From assembly GCA_029721515.1 (NCBI GenBank), contig CM056559.1, forward strand, positions 7,007,001 to 7,071,000: a stretch of 64,000 nt of DNA, in the 5' to 3' direction. How positions within the stretch are numbered: the first letter of the stretch is position 1; each line of letters opens with the position of its first letter. The position numbers and the translations under genes are program-made. Source of the stretch: Synanceia verrucosa (taxonomy: Eukaryota > Chordata > Actinopteri > Perciformes > Synanceiidae). This document shows, piece after piece, positions 47,816 through 60,900 of the stretch. The notes under the pieces are model-generated. The model made no database searches. It was not told the origin of the DNA and saw nothing but the letters and a program-made list of their open reading frames with translations.

Positions 47816-47890
47816 ATCAACACGGCTGCCTTCAGTGGCCGGGCCGTCAGTGATATGATGCTGAGACGTCTGCACCAGTTATCCATATAC

Positions 47891-47928
47891 TGTGTGTGTA
47901 CGTATGTACGTATGTATGTGTGTGTGTA
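47891..47928. repeat. Imperfect GT/GTAT microsatellite
   Basis: Alternating tgtg and tatg/tacg units; low-complexity tract. Confidence 0.85.
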
Positions 47929-48944
47929 AATATATACATGTGATGTGATGTTTTAAAAGAAAAAAAAATTAACAATTCATTTGAGGCTCAGCTGGTGCTT
48001 CCTTTATTACAGCCCCATGCTGGGGCATCAATATCTGCCAGGCTGTAGACACTTGGGGCATTTCATTTGTGCATTACTTTTAAAACATGATAAGTCTGTG
48101 CAACAGATGGCCGGCAGCTCACACTAAATCTCTGTGCATTAGTTTTTAAAGAAAATGGTTATGTGCCAACCCAAGAGGAACGAATGGAGCAAAGAAACTG
48201 CCTGGTTCTTAATAATGTTTTACAGGGCTTTCAATCAAAATCACCCTTGTAAAACCTAAAATTTTAATCCCAAATTTTCTTTCCATGGCATCCAAAGTAC
48301 TTAGTAAGGAGGTTTACAATGCAAATATGTATAAGCTATGAATGATTAATTATATCTGAACATTTCTGATCAAGTTCTGCAATAGCAGCCAGCAGACAGC
48401 AGTATTTGTTTTTGTGGCAGCAGAATATTACATGTTAAAAAAAAAACAACAAGGGTGTAAAATTATCATTTGAAATACTGACGTAATGGTCATATTTATG
48501 TGTTACATAATAGGGCAGCGCAAATTATAATAAGAGGCCGAGGCAGCAGAAGCTGAGCTGCCACAGTGGAGATGATTCAGACTCCTATCGGTTGTTGAAG
48601 AGTGGACGTTTGAAAGGTGTTTGGCTGCGATACTGAAGTACCATCATAAAACACGTCACATTTTATGCCATATCGCTTTTATCACTTTGTCATAAGCCAA
48701 AAGGGTTGTTTTAGTACCGTGTACTGTAGCTTGATGTGCAGCACTACGAAGGGATTTAACAAAACATTAATAAAAACCTAATTTAAATACATCAAAACCT
48801 GTCCATGAAAAAAAAATCCTATTTTCAGATCAAATACACTCTACAACATGACATAAATTGAATTATGATGCATATAAAAGCTCCCTGACAAATTCATTAT
48901 GTAACCTTCTTCATGTTGACCGCTGCAACATTAAGAGGTCCACT

Positions 48945-49018
48945 GGACGCAGCAGTGCAGCCTCTGAGGACTGACTATTATACTGAAGATGTCTTTAAAA
49001 CATAACACAAAACTTAAC
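48945..49018 (+). repeat. Dispersed repeat, copy 2
   Basis: Second copy of the 47738 repeat. The first 26 bp (ggacgcagcagtgcagcctc tgagga) are identical and the remainder is diverged. I cannot name the family. Confidence 0.8.
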
Positions 49019-51691
49019 CTTGATTCATTTCAACCCAGACTACTTTAGTGTGCTCTCTCAGTTCTGAGCAGACTTTATTGATATTGTCAACAAGGAGAGG
49101 TGTGACCTGACTGAAGCTGAAATGATTAGTTGATTAATGAATTAATTTGCTGAAATGTTTGATATGATGGCTCACTGAATATCTTTTGGGTTTTGGATGG
49201 ATTGGTTGGATAAAACAAGCAATTTCAATGCTTGTCAATGTCAATGTTACTTTTAGCTTATCATTTATTCTAATGTATTAACCCGTTTCTCCAGTATAAG
49301 ATTTTTTGCAGAAATAAATTAGATTTAGACACACCATCTATTCATAATGAAACTAGATGCTCAATTAAGTTTAAAAGACCACGGTATGTTGTCTACCTGA
49401 TCTGGGGAGATTCGCCACGTTGTGGTGGGCTTGTTCAATATGCATAACTTGAGTGTATTGCAAAACAAAATTCTATTCATAAAGTACATTCAAATTAACA
49501 GTCCATGCAGCTGCACATGAATGCACTGTTCTCCCAGACCTGGCGCTGTATTTCTGAGGACTACTGACAAGAATAAATAATACATACAAAACACAAAAAC
49601 GATTCTGGGTCAGGGTACATCCCCAAGTCTCTTAAATTTCTGTATACAGGAAACACTGCTGTGGTGCCATAACCTTTTTTAAGTAATACTGTGAGTCAAA
49701 CTGAAGCAAAATATGAGATAAAAAGAGCTCCCTTTGGGTGCCAGCCTCTCTTAGCTGAAGATAAGCTGCGAGTCAATGAGCTACGGTGCACTCCACTTCA
49801 GTGGCCAACAAAACTCACCCTCATTCAGGCAATTTTGTGTGAGCGCCCCTCAGCATCTGCCTCAGCTGTTCACCACACAACAAAAGCCTAGGGAGGCGGA
49901 GAGCTGAGCGTCTGTGGCCCATCATGCCATGCTGTGTACTCCCGTAATGACTCAGTATTTAGAGGGCTGGAAACAAGGCCAGGAGAAAATGCAGACATTG
50001 TGCTGTCAGGGGCACTTAAAATATAGGGGAGAGAGAATGCTTCAGGAAGGAGATTAATTGCTACTTATTAAATAATTCTGAAAATCCTGTGAACACAAAC
50101 TACCACAATGCAGGACAAACATGCCTTGTTACCAATGAGAAACATAATTATGGCAAAAATGCCAGTTTGATTTTGGTACAACTCAGAGCTCCACTAGAGC
50201 TGTACAACCTGTACAAGGGCAGAGAGAGAGCAGTCTGTCACTACGTCTGAAAAAGACATGCATAATCAGTGAGATGGAAAGATTCTTGGAAGCTGAATAC
50301 TGGGCACAGTGCAAAGGTTTTTTTTATTTTGAATCCTGTATGGTGATTACATACAAGAATAGGGAGTCTGTGTGGCATGAACAATGACTAAAATGGTAAC
50401 ATCTCTGAAAACACAATGAATCACCACAGACAGTCACCAAAAAAAAAAGGAAAAACATTCATTCCTCCAGATTAATCATAACAGTGTTTCTCCAGTGGCT
50501 TCCCTGTTAGTGCTAGTCACGACACACACCCATGAAGAAGCCCACAAAGCAGCCGCTTTCTTGCTTCTTGTGAGAAAGCTATTAAGGTTTAGCAGAATAT
50601 AATACACTAATGCTGCTCTAGCTGGGCAGAAATTCATGCATCGCTAATAATTCCAGTAACAGACAAAAGAGGCAAAGAGGGGAGTGGGACGCGGGAAGGC
50701 AGAGGCCACAATGACCACTCAGCCACAAGCTGCCTGGGACTACACAGAGCCCGAAGCCTGGCACATGCACACAGCTCTCTCTGTGTGTCCATTCAGAGGG
50801 CAGACAAGCTGGGACGAGCCGGATAAGCCTGCCCGTGACTCCAACAGGAAGAGGATCAATAAGAGGGAATGCACCATTTCAGATACAGCCAGACAGAGCC
50901 ATGGGGCAGGGCAGAGAGGCAGAGCAGCACTTGAGTACTCATTATGTTGTGTAGGATGACACAGTGTGTGCAGCCACTTCTTAAGGCGTCTATGAACGGG
51001 GGAAGACAACGTAGAGCCATTAGAGATTACAGAAGGCCTCTTGGTAATTGGATTAATGCACCAATGAAAATAAAAACTGGCATGAGCGTGTCTCCTCCAA
51101 GGTTACAGAGCTGAGAAAGGTAATTGTGTGAACATGCTGATAGCAGATGGAGAAAGCGGAAGCCCAAAGCTATCCTATAGCCAGAGAAATGCTGAACAAT
51201 GTTTACCATGATGGCCGTCTCAGCTCCTCTCCTTCACTTGCTGGCATGGAAACAGTTGGCTGCAGCTGAGCATTTGGATGTCACCCACCAGCTGTCAATC
51301 ACATACTGATGTCCCACCTCCAATACTAACAGAGTCTGATATTAACACCTGCCAAGTGTCAAACGCCAGTAAAATTAGTCTTTGCCAGGAAATAAATAAG
51401 GGTCATCCACTACAGAAGCCAAGATGATGAAGCCTCAGCTGGTGTTTTCCTGTCCCCATATTATGTCCCTGCTGACCACTTTAGACTTTAGCCAACTGTA
51501 AGTCAGTCAAATCATAGCAAAACAGGGGCTGTGCATGCAAAGCTGTGAAACCAAATTGACCAAATTGTTTACCAGCCAAACTGGTAAAAACAGAAAGAAA
51601 AAACAAGCCAGCGAACCAATTTAAAGAACCTTGTGACCCAGTTTGAAATCAATGCCTCTATCTGCTCCTCTCTTTACCGGACAAACAAAGC

Positions 51692-51850
51692 AATGTAGTG
51701 TATGCTGTCCAGTGCAGAGAAGAATGCAGTGACTTGTACATTGGGGAGACCAAACAAACGCTCCACAAGCGTATGGCTCAATATAGCAGAGCCAACATCT
51801 CAGGACAAGACTCAGCAGTTCACCTGCACCTGAAGGACAGTAATGAGACC
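51692..51850 (+). pseudogene. GIY-YIG endonuclease fragment of a Penelope-type retroelement
   Basis: The plus strand encodes NVVYAVQCREECSD, LYIGETKQTLHKRMAQY and SAVHLHLKDS in one frame. Cys-x3-Cys followed by D-L-YIGET...L..R is the GIY-YIG nuclease core found at the C-terminus of Penelope-like elements and in many repetitive fish loci. The frame runs into a stop at 51875 with unrelated codons, and the upstream reverse transcriptase is absent, so this is a short relic. Confidence 0.72.
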
Positions 51851-52929
51851 TGCTGTCTTGGTGGTTTTGGTCGTTAGTTTGTTTTCTGCTCTAACAGGAG
51901 CGAAAGCATCTGGACTCTCTTGGTTGTTAAGAGGAGAAATGTCCAAAGTGACTTCTTTTGCTTAACTAACTTTAGCAGTTCAATACCCAACTATTTAAAT
52001 CAGCTATAATTTTAAAACACCAAAAGACATCAAAATAATACAACTCAATGTTAATTTTATACAAGTGGCCAGCTTCCTTCAAAAAAAATATTTACCAACT
52101 AACTTGACCACACAGCCTGAAGACTGAGGTGTGTTTCCTCCTCTTAGACAAAATAATATGTCTTGTTATCTAACTAACCAGACAACTGCCATTGTTCAAC
52201 TCATCCTCCTAAAGTGTACATGCAGTGCAGCTGCCTGCTGGAAAATCGGCCCCCTGCTAACTATACCCTTTGATCGTGACACAAGAGTCATCTATGCTTT
52301 ACTAAGAAGCTGGCATTAGCTTTATCCTTTTTAAAATTAGTTATACTTTATAAGTCCCCATGAGAGAAAACATGCTTTGAATGTAACCCATCCTATTTAG
52401 AAGCACTGGGTAATCACAACTGCAGTTCTGAGATCACCTTGGCCGGGGGCAAATAGTAGGAGTATCCTAATACAACTAATGTCCAGTTCCTCTTTAGGAC
52501 CCTGGGGAGTGAGAGTTTGCCCTATGGTGTGTTCACTGGAACTTGGGGCTCAGATGAATGTCGCCCTAAAGTTTAGTGCTCCCAGTGCTTCCAGCCTTAC
52601 AGACGTACAACAAAACATGTAGCTACTGTTTATGTCAGTAGCAGATAGCATGAATTCTATGTTGGGTTGGTGAGATTAATCTGACTTTCTGAGGTGGAGA
52701 TCTGACTTTGCGGGGGGTTCTGATTTAAATACTGACTTGGAGCGTGGAAATTCCTACATTTGTGTACAACTTGAACGCATCATGACGCAAAACACAAATG
52801 GCAGGCTCTCAATGCTGCTGCAATGACATTAACGTGCTATTTTACCAGATGTGTTTGTCTCCTTATGTTGGGAAAGTGAGGGGGGTCACTCTGAGTCTGA
52901 AGGGGACATGTCCCCCGGTCCATAGTGAG

Positions 52930-53058
52930 AGCATGGCTCACAGACACTTGGGTATCGGATTTTGGCATCGAAAAATAATTATTTTTTTAATACCCAAGAG
53001 GATCAGAACTTTTCAATCGGTGCTACAAAAGTATCAAAGTTCGGTGCCCAGCCCTAGT
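52930..53058. mobile_element. Truncated miniature transposon end
   Basis: The right edge reads, in reverse complement, tagggctgggcaccgaactt and continues as a decayed AT-rich element with cggtgctacaaaagtatcaa. This terminus is widespread in teleosts. No matching opposite terminus is present, so only one end survives. Confidence 0.55.
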
Positions 53059-54798
53059 GTTTACTGTGAGGCATTACACAGCATCCAGGTAAAGATTTCA
53101 CACAAAAGACATCAAAGACGAGACAGCTTTGAAGGAATCCTGCCCTATCACCTCCCGTCGCCTGTCTCAACCAAATGTTGCGTTTGAACACACAGCAAAA
53201 ACTACAGCAAAAGGCTGACTGCCTGCATGAGATGTAATAATTCTCCATACCAGCAGGTAGCGCTAGCATGTATTTATTACTCAAACGCTATGATATATAG
53301 ATGATATAATGTGGTATTTGCTGACCACATTCACATAGCTTCATTCAAGGTGACCAAGTGAAAGTATACTGTACGTATGCATTTCTTCGCTTGTGCTGAA
53401 TGACCAATCAGAGTGATTTCATCGATGGCTCTGATAGCTCTGCCAACACAGATGTTTTTCGGGTGATTTGAGCCAGTGGTACAGGACTCACTGCAAAGGC
53501 TAGGCCAACAGACTCTCACCAACAGCCTCACGCTGTCCAACGGCAAAAAAAAAACAGCATGGTGTATCCCTTGCTTGAAAGTACAGGCCTAGTTGATTGC
53601 ATGAATAGCTTGAAATAAGGCAGATGCCTTTGATATGTTAAAAATGCATCTATCACTTTAGCATTAAGGTTTGTGCTCAGGATTGTGCTCTAATTTCTCC
53701 CCTCTTTCCACTAGAAACTTTCAATGAAGAACATTAGATTCCTTTAATGGTAAGGAAATGCTTTTCTTGCTCTTCTGACAAGGGCATGCTGGGTACACCG
53801 GTAGCATGTATAGGTGTCATTCAAGGCCCTCCCTCATTAATCTGTGCCACATCTAATTGTGTTAAGCCGTAACAGCGGGCCATTTGCATTGCAGCGCCAT
53901 GCTCTAACAAAATGTTTCCAGTTGCTGATTAATTAGAGATGGTACTGACAAGCTAGATAAAGATGGGTAACATAAGCCTGCATTTTTAGATAACCTTATC
54001 CTTGCTGAGCCTATTAATAACATAGTTTTCAGATATTGTGGATCACATTTGTGAGTAGCTGCTGTCTTTAAATACTACCAGTATGGTTGTGTACAGTATA
54101 CCTCAATGTGACTAAATATTGTGGTAGGTATATGCATTGAACTAATGGCAGAGAAACATCATAGATAGGTGGTAGCATACAAACAGATGCAAATGGGCCA
54201 ACTTTGTGTCTTACAATTTTGGAGAAAAAAAACACAACAACCAAAGGAAACCAAGGTGTGTTTACCATCCTGTGTGCTGTGTGTGAGGAGCATCAGGCTG
54301 AAGGGCAGTTAAGGCGAGTAACGGTCAGTCAACTTACTGCTTTGTGTGATTTTTCAGTCAGCCAAGTATGTAACACAAATGTTGTGACTCAATCGGTTTG
54401 CACTTTTGATGGGACAAAAAATTCATTCTCTGACTATGCAAGCAATGACTCATGAACACCTGCTATGCAAATCTGTTCATGTTTACTGTTAGAATGTCAT
54501 GTCAGGAGTTCCTTTCTCTACTAATCAAAAGAAATACTTTGCATTGAGACTCAATACACTTGATCATACCACAGACAGAAAAAGGGATATCTGGTTGAAT
54601 AAAAAGCACTAATTGAGTGCATAGATCCTGTATCCCCCTCGTGTTCTTGATATAGCTGTCAGTATAAAAGAGCAAGGAAAGCCCAAGGTTGTGCTTTGCA
54701 TTCTCTGAGACAGGCTGGCTAGGCGTGGTCTGTCTTCACAACGGCTCCACTGAGGGCGACAGATGGCACAGAGGCACCTTATGACACAACATGAGCTT

Positions 54799-54824
54799 AC
54801 ACACACACACACACACACACACAC
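54799..54824. repeat. (AC)13 microsatellite
   Basis: Uninterrupted AC dinucleotide tract. Confidence 0.95.
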
Positions 54825-57104
54825 CTTGTTGGCCAATCAGAAACTGGACTGTAAAAATAGACAGGGCTAACCTCCAGAGAGCCGACTACTCTGTTCCTCA
54901 GGGCTCGAGTCTCCGGAGATAGCTACAGAGAGGAAAGACTATTGCCATTAATCTAGGCACTTAAAAACAGGGTTGTGATGAATTAGAGCTGGGTAATGCC
55001 TTTTTTCTGATTTTATGCCTGCTCGTTACATGTAATGGGACTCTCAATACGTGACAGTTTCAGCTAAGTGGCCTGGACTAATTTCATTACCAGCGGACAT
55101 ACATGGATTTGAGGGTCACATCTAGAATTCCAGGTGTTCCAGGCTATATATACATTGACAATGAAAAATATGGGTTTATATGACGTGAGGCTCTTGATAT
55201 GCATAATCATTTGCACAAAACCATTAACGTGCCATAATTTGTTATTGATGGCTTATTGTTGGACATCATTCGTTTGACTTTCAGATGTTAACAACCAGTT
55301 GAGACAGCTAAATACGACAGATTTGCCTCCCTGGAAATTCATTTAATTCAGTTTGACGTAGAGCCAAGGCAGTATACACTGCACGTTTGAGCTGCAGCTC
55401 ATTGAATGTTCTGTTACAAATCCTGTGAGCTGCACTACTGGAATAAATTTGTCAAGAGCAGAAAAACCTGAGAAATTCTGTGGTAAGAAACTCAAGTCGT
55501 CTGAGAGAGTCGATGTAAGTCCTTCTTTATTTTTCATTAGAAATTCCAGTGATCTTTTATTTAAGTTTTCAATGACGTGAACTGTGGTCTAAAACACAAA
55601 TGCAGAAGGAGGTGAAACACGAAAAAAAATGAGGACAGTACAGACTGAATATGAGGCAACTCAATTCTAGTCTGTCATCTAGATTTTATTATGTCTTTTT
55701 TGCAAGCCACTCCAGACATAGCTCCACTCCCCACTTGAATTTATTATTTCTCTGAAGGACACAGGAACTTCTAAACCAAGACCTAAAATGTCACAGGAAA
55801 TAAATTAGGAATCAGTCTGGATGACATACTTTGACAGAACATTTTGACCTTGACATGATAGACTGTCCCTGGTATTAATTTTTCCACAGTTGTCTCATCA
55901 ACAAAACTGCAAGTATAACAGCTGTTTCAAAACTGCCCTTATTTAATCAAGCCATCACATGCCATTTTCAACAAGTGTGGTTTCTCCTTCAGGAGACTGC
56001 ATAAGGTCATGTATGCACTGTAATATTATGAGTACAAATGGATGATACTCTGCAGGTACTGGTCAGCTGACAACAACGGCGAAACAAAGACCCTGATTCA
56101 CAGGAAAAGACTTGAGCCCAGTTACTTAGTGCACGTAAACACAAACAAGATATCTTTGAGACACTAACTACAGTTGCCTAAGCCCATGGCATTGTGGGGA
56201 AACATGTCCCCCGCACCTGAGAATAAATATCCAGAACCTCAGGCAAAACGGTAGCTCCAGGATGGAGACTACGATGTCTCATGTTGCAAAAGCATTTCAG
56301 CATTGCATTCCTCCAAGCTGATTCTCTAATGAAGTTTTATGAGAAAATTAGCTTGAAAACAGGGTTGCATATTTTGCACAACACATCACACTCACAGTGC
56401 CATGATTTTGGACAGATACTGCATAAGCTGCAGTCCGATTATGTGTGAATACAAATCAATACCAAAACAGTAATTTACATGCTGTGATCTAATGGGGTGT
56501 ATGACTTTGGCCCAGATAGATAGAGAATATACCAATCACAGCATTTATTTCCAACAGCCAGTGGGTTATAGACAATAAATTATAGACAGTGTGATGTACA
56601 AAATCAATATAATATAATGAATACATTTTTTAATATGCATTGCTGCATTACTTGTTTTTTTTACCTAATGAAAAAGCCAGAGGGTAGTACCATGAATACT
56701 GACAGTAACAGAAAAACACATCCCTACGAATTTACAGACATGTCCAGATAACCAGTGATGCAGAGAGCAAAGGAGTGAATACAATAAGCAATCCTTAATA
56801 GTAGAAAAGGTGCTATATATTGGATTGGGATCATTTTTAAACCACAGGATTAGAGCTAGACTTCCACGACAACACCAGCAAGCCATCGTATAAGAGCCGT
56901 GCAATGTTGTCTGTATGCATGTATGCATGAGCACGCAATAAAGGCAGCCAGCTCTGCAATGTCAACAACACAAAAAGTAGCAAGGATTAAAACACACACA
57001 GAGGGAGAACGAATTCATTCTCTGCTCAGGTAGACATGATTAGTTCTCTACATATTTATATAGCAAATATTTGTTTGCTGCCATATTAATGGCATATAGA
57101 GCAC

Positions 57105-57498
57105 TAGAGCTGTGTGATATGGACAAAATTGTATATCTTGATATAGCTAATTTTATATTCTGATAACAATGTGTATATGATATAGTATATTTTTCTGATA
57201 TAACATTATTTTCTCGTTCCATTGCATTGTCTTCCGTCTCCTCCATGCAGCTTCACTTCTGTTTACTCCCTAGCTACAAGTGCCGCATACCATACCATTA
57301 TGTCTATGCTTCATACAATTATGTGCTTTACAGACTGTATCTAAACCACAACCAGGGTCACGTTAACGTCAGTGTAGCAACAGAGCTAACCAAGTAGCCT
57401 ACAGGTTAAAATTATGATGTAACCAACAGAGGGTGATATCCTATGGTAGACATTTTTAAACTACACAATGATATGTATCGTAATATTGCACAGCTCTA
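57105..57498. mobile_element. hAT-like MITE with perfect 8-bp target duplication
   Basis: The termini are tagagctgtgtgatat and, reversed, tagagctgtgcaatat (14 of 16 match). The interior is AT-rich with many GATATA/TATATC motifs and no coding frame. The direct repeat tagagcac flanks it exactly at 57097-57104 and 57499-57506, the 8-bp duplication expected of hAT insertion. Confidence 0.88.
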
Positions 57499-57578
57499 TA
57501 GAGCACATTTAAAATATTGCAACATAACAGTGACAGTCAATCCCATGTGCAAAAAAATGACACAGGTGGATGAGTATT

Positions 57579-57978
57579 TACTAGAGATGCACTGATCCAC
57601 TTTTTTCACTTTCTGTACGAGGTTTAGGGCAATTGCGATCCGACACAGATACAGAAAAACAGAGCTGAATTACCTAACAAACAAGGTCTCAAGACTGGGA
57701 TCATTCTTTTTTGCAAGGCAGCATCAGACTTAAGCATTTCTTTAACGCACAAATTTGACAGCCCTCTGAAAAATATAACAAAGCTTTGCTCGCTCCATTT
57801 TGAAAACAAATGGGTGTGTGGTACGTCGCTAGTGCAAGATGTCACTTACAGCGCACAGCATAGAATTACACTGAATAGATCTGCCCTTATGAATCGGGCC
57901 CATTGTCACAGTAACTTGATCTATAACTTTCTTCAATACCGGTACAGATACCAATATCAGATGAGTGCATCCCCAGTA
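57579..57978. mobile_element. Second hAT-like MITE
   Basis: The left end is tactagagatgcactgatcc and the right end in reverse complement tactggggatgcactcatct (16 of 20 match). Sub-terminal ATACCGGTACAGATACC-type sequence is typical of a common teleost MITE. The flanks share tattt, consistent with a decayed duplication. Confidence 0.78.
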
Positions 57979-60900
57979 TTTTCCAGACCTCCCCACGATA
58001 TCATCAGAAGCAGGGTGTGAACTCATTTTCCAATTTGGTGAAGGCCGGCGAATGATATGAATACAGGTGGTGTCAAACATCCTTAATGCTTTAGCATGGA
58101 CATTATATTACATCCACCGGTGAGACGGTGCTCTGACCCTGTTCAGTCAAAATGTGTTTTAGCTGTGTGGTGCTGCAGCCATTCAAGCAGAGGAAGCAGC
58201 CTCATGCTGTCATAAGGCAGTGAGAACAGTCCTTCACAGGCATATCCCCTCTCCCTCCCAACAAAGGTGGTTGTTGTGAAGGAATCTCCACTGGGAGCAG
58301 ATTCACAAATCATCAGTGTGCCATTGAGAATACAGTGGATGATTACTGCCTGCTAAAAGCTTGAATGCATCACAGAGACACCATATTTCCAATGGTGCCC
58401 CATTCATAAATAATGAAAATAATGTTTTACAGAATGTGTGCTTTTGTCACATATTGTCCCTGTGCTTCACCATGTCTTAGCTTGAAAATGACTATACACC
58501 AAAAACAAGCTGTAGGGAATGTAGAGTTAGCAACATTACTAGGCCTACTAGGGTTTGGGCAAGTAAATTATAAATACATGCACATAACATGTAACTGCAG
58601 TGTGACCACAATCATGAACATGAACCTCTTTGAACTGCTTAAAATCACAGCTTCTAAGTTAATACTCAACAGTATTTAAGACACTACTACAACAATGAAG
58701 ACAGCAGTACACAGTACTAATTGGTGGTTCTTCCAGAACATTGAAGGCTGCATAGATACCCTGTCTCTCAACACATGTCTGGCCACCATGACTGGAGATG
58801 AGAGATGGTTTCATTTGCTTCAGAGGGCCTGTCATCTGCCTTTGCATTCTATGACATCCATGGAAAATATGCACAATGGGGTTCGACATGACACATCCGG
58901 CATCTTCTGGCAAAGACAGCGCTCAGGCAGTGGAAGCCACAGACTCATACTGAGAGGAGATCCTTCAGGGGGGGCGTGTGAGCACCGTGATAAAAAGACC
59001 AAGACAGACAAGATGTCAAACACACAGCTTACACAAAGAAGAGTTTATGTCAAAAAGAAAGTTTGGATAGTGCATTTTCAGTGTGCTCCTTTAAAAAAAA
59101 CAGTAAGGCCGCTTTAAGAAGCTTATATAACCTGTATGTATTAACATTATGTGGGATGTTGAAGCTATACCCCCAAGTTCATCCTCCACTGGAGTTGTGG
59201 AGTCCCTAGCTTTCTCCCTGCAAACACGCCAACTCTGTTTTGTTGTAACATACAAAAAGCCTGAGATAAATTGCTGGGAATCAAACCCTGGGTCACTTTC
59301 TTTCTGAAGTTGGGCCTTTGGGGTGCTTCTTCACATCTGTCAGTTACTGGAGCCAAATTTGGCAGCAAATGTGGAACCGAGGTGTGTTAACCATGCAGCG
59401 TGACAGCCTGGGAGATCTGTCAATCAAAGCTACTGTAAGACACCCTCATGTATCACACAGACAGAGACAGCTGCCCTGCAGAGAACCGTCATCTTTAGGT
59501 CAATACCCAAGGATTATAACCAAAGGCTAGAGGTGAACTTAGCAAACTACTGAGCTCAGTGAGGCAAAAATGACATAATTCAACTTGCGTCACACTCTAT
59601 GTCTTAAAGTCCTATCCAGAAATATTATACACAGTAAAGATGACAAGTCCAATACCAAAAGTGACTGTGCTGGAGTTTATTCCAAGAATGCAAACACAAT
59701 GCGGGGTTATAGAGAAAGACTGTATTACAACACTGGCCCTCTACACTGGAAACACTGCCATAAGCCTTTCCAGATAATGGAATAGCAAATCCTCATGACC
59801 CCTCAATCTGTCACTGGGTTAAAAGCTGGCCAACTGTTCCTCACAAAGGTGAATCTGAGGCTCGATCATAGGTTGAAATACCCTGGAACGAATTGGGTTT
59901 CAAGAGGGACAAAACAGCACAATTACACAGTAGCCCACAAACAACCCAGTAATGGGGAAGTAGACGTATACTGGTCCATATGTGTTTTTTTTTCTTACCA
60001 AGCCAAGCAATTCAGCCTTCAGCCTTTTTGAACAAATCTGATCGGCTGCCAGCACTCCACCACTGAGGGGTTAACCACGGTGCTCCAGTGACCTCTGACT
60101 CTGAGAAGGACTCTAATCTTCAACAATTGTTGAGCTACACCTCTCTGTCTTTTAGGTTCAGAAATTCTGCTCAGTGGTCTTTTCAACCTTTGGTGATATT
60201 GCCTGTTAATGTTAGCAATTCAGTGCCAATGAAAATGCCTTAAAATGACTCTTTATAGCCTCTCAAAATTCCTTCCACACTCATGCTATAGTGGTTACAA
60301 CTGATTGGTCGGAGTGTCTGTCTGTGTGTGAAAAAGGGAAATATATTCCAGTGTCACATACCTCAGTTCAAAATGGACCTGGGTGTCAAAAATAAGACAT
60401 GTAAACATGTCACAATGCCATCTGTTATACAGGTGTAACGTCATTAACATTACTCATTCATTATTCATTGGGATCAATGACCACAGGTCTGCATGTGCTG
60501 TCCAGATGAAACGAAAATAGGTCAAAGTGGATGCTGAGATCTCAGACTGCACTTTGTCATTTTCAACATTTTTTTTAGATGAAAGTGAGAGAAAAAAATG
60601 ATTATAATGACTGTCCATTCTTGAGAACAGTGGCTTAGAAAGCTAAAGGGATAAACTGAAAGTACACCGTGTGACAGTCATTCATCATATATGCATTTAC
60701 AGGAGCTACACAATTCTACTACAAAACTAGAAATAGATGCCATGTTGCCATGTAGCCTGGGTTTCTTTCTATCTTTGGAAATATCTGTTATATAATTTTA
60801 GATTACTCCGCATGAATGAGGCTTAAATGAGGTTAATTCCTTTCCCAGATGATATCACTTTCTAAATTTTTCATTTCTTTCTAGTCCTCTAAAAATCCTA

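Noticed and set aside
58695..59117. Plus-strand open frame of 140 codons
   Set aside because: Composition and lack of motifs suggest a chance frame in intron 1.
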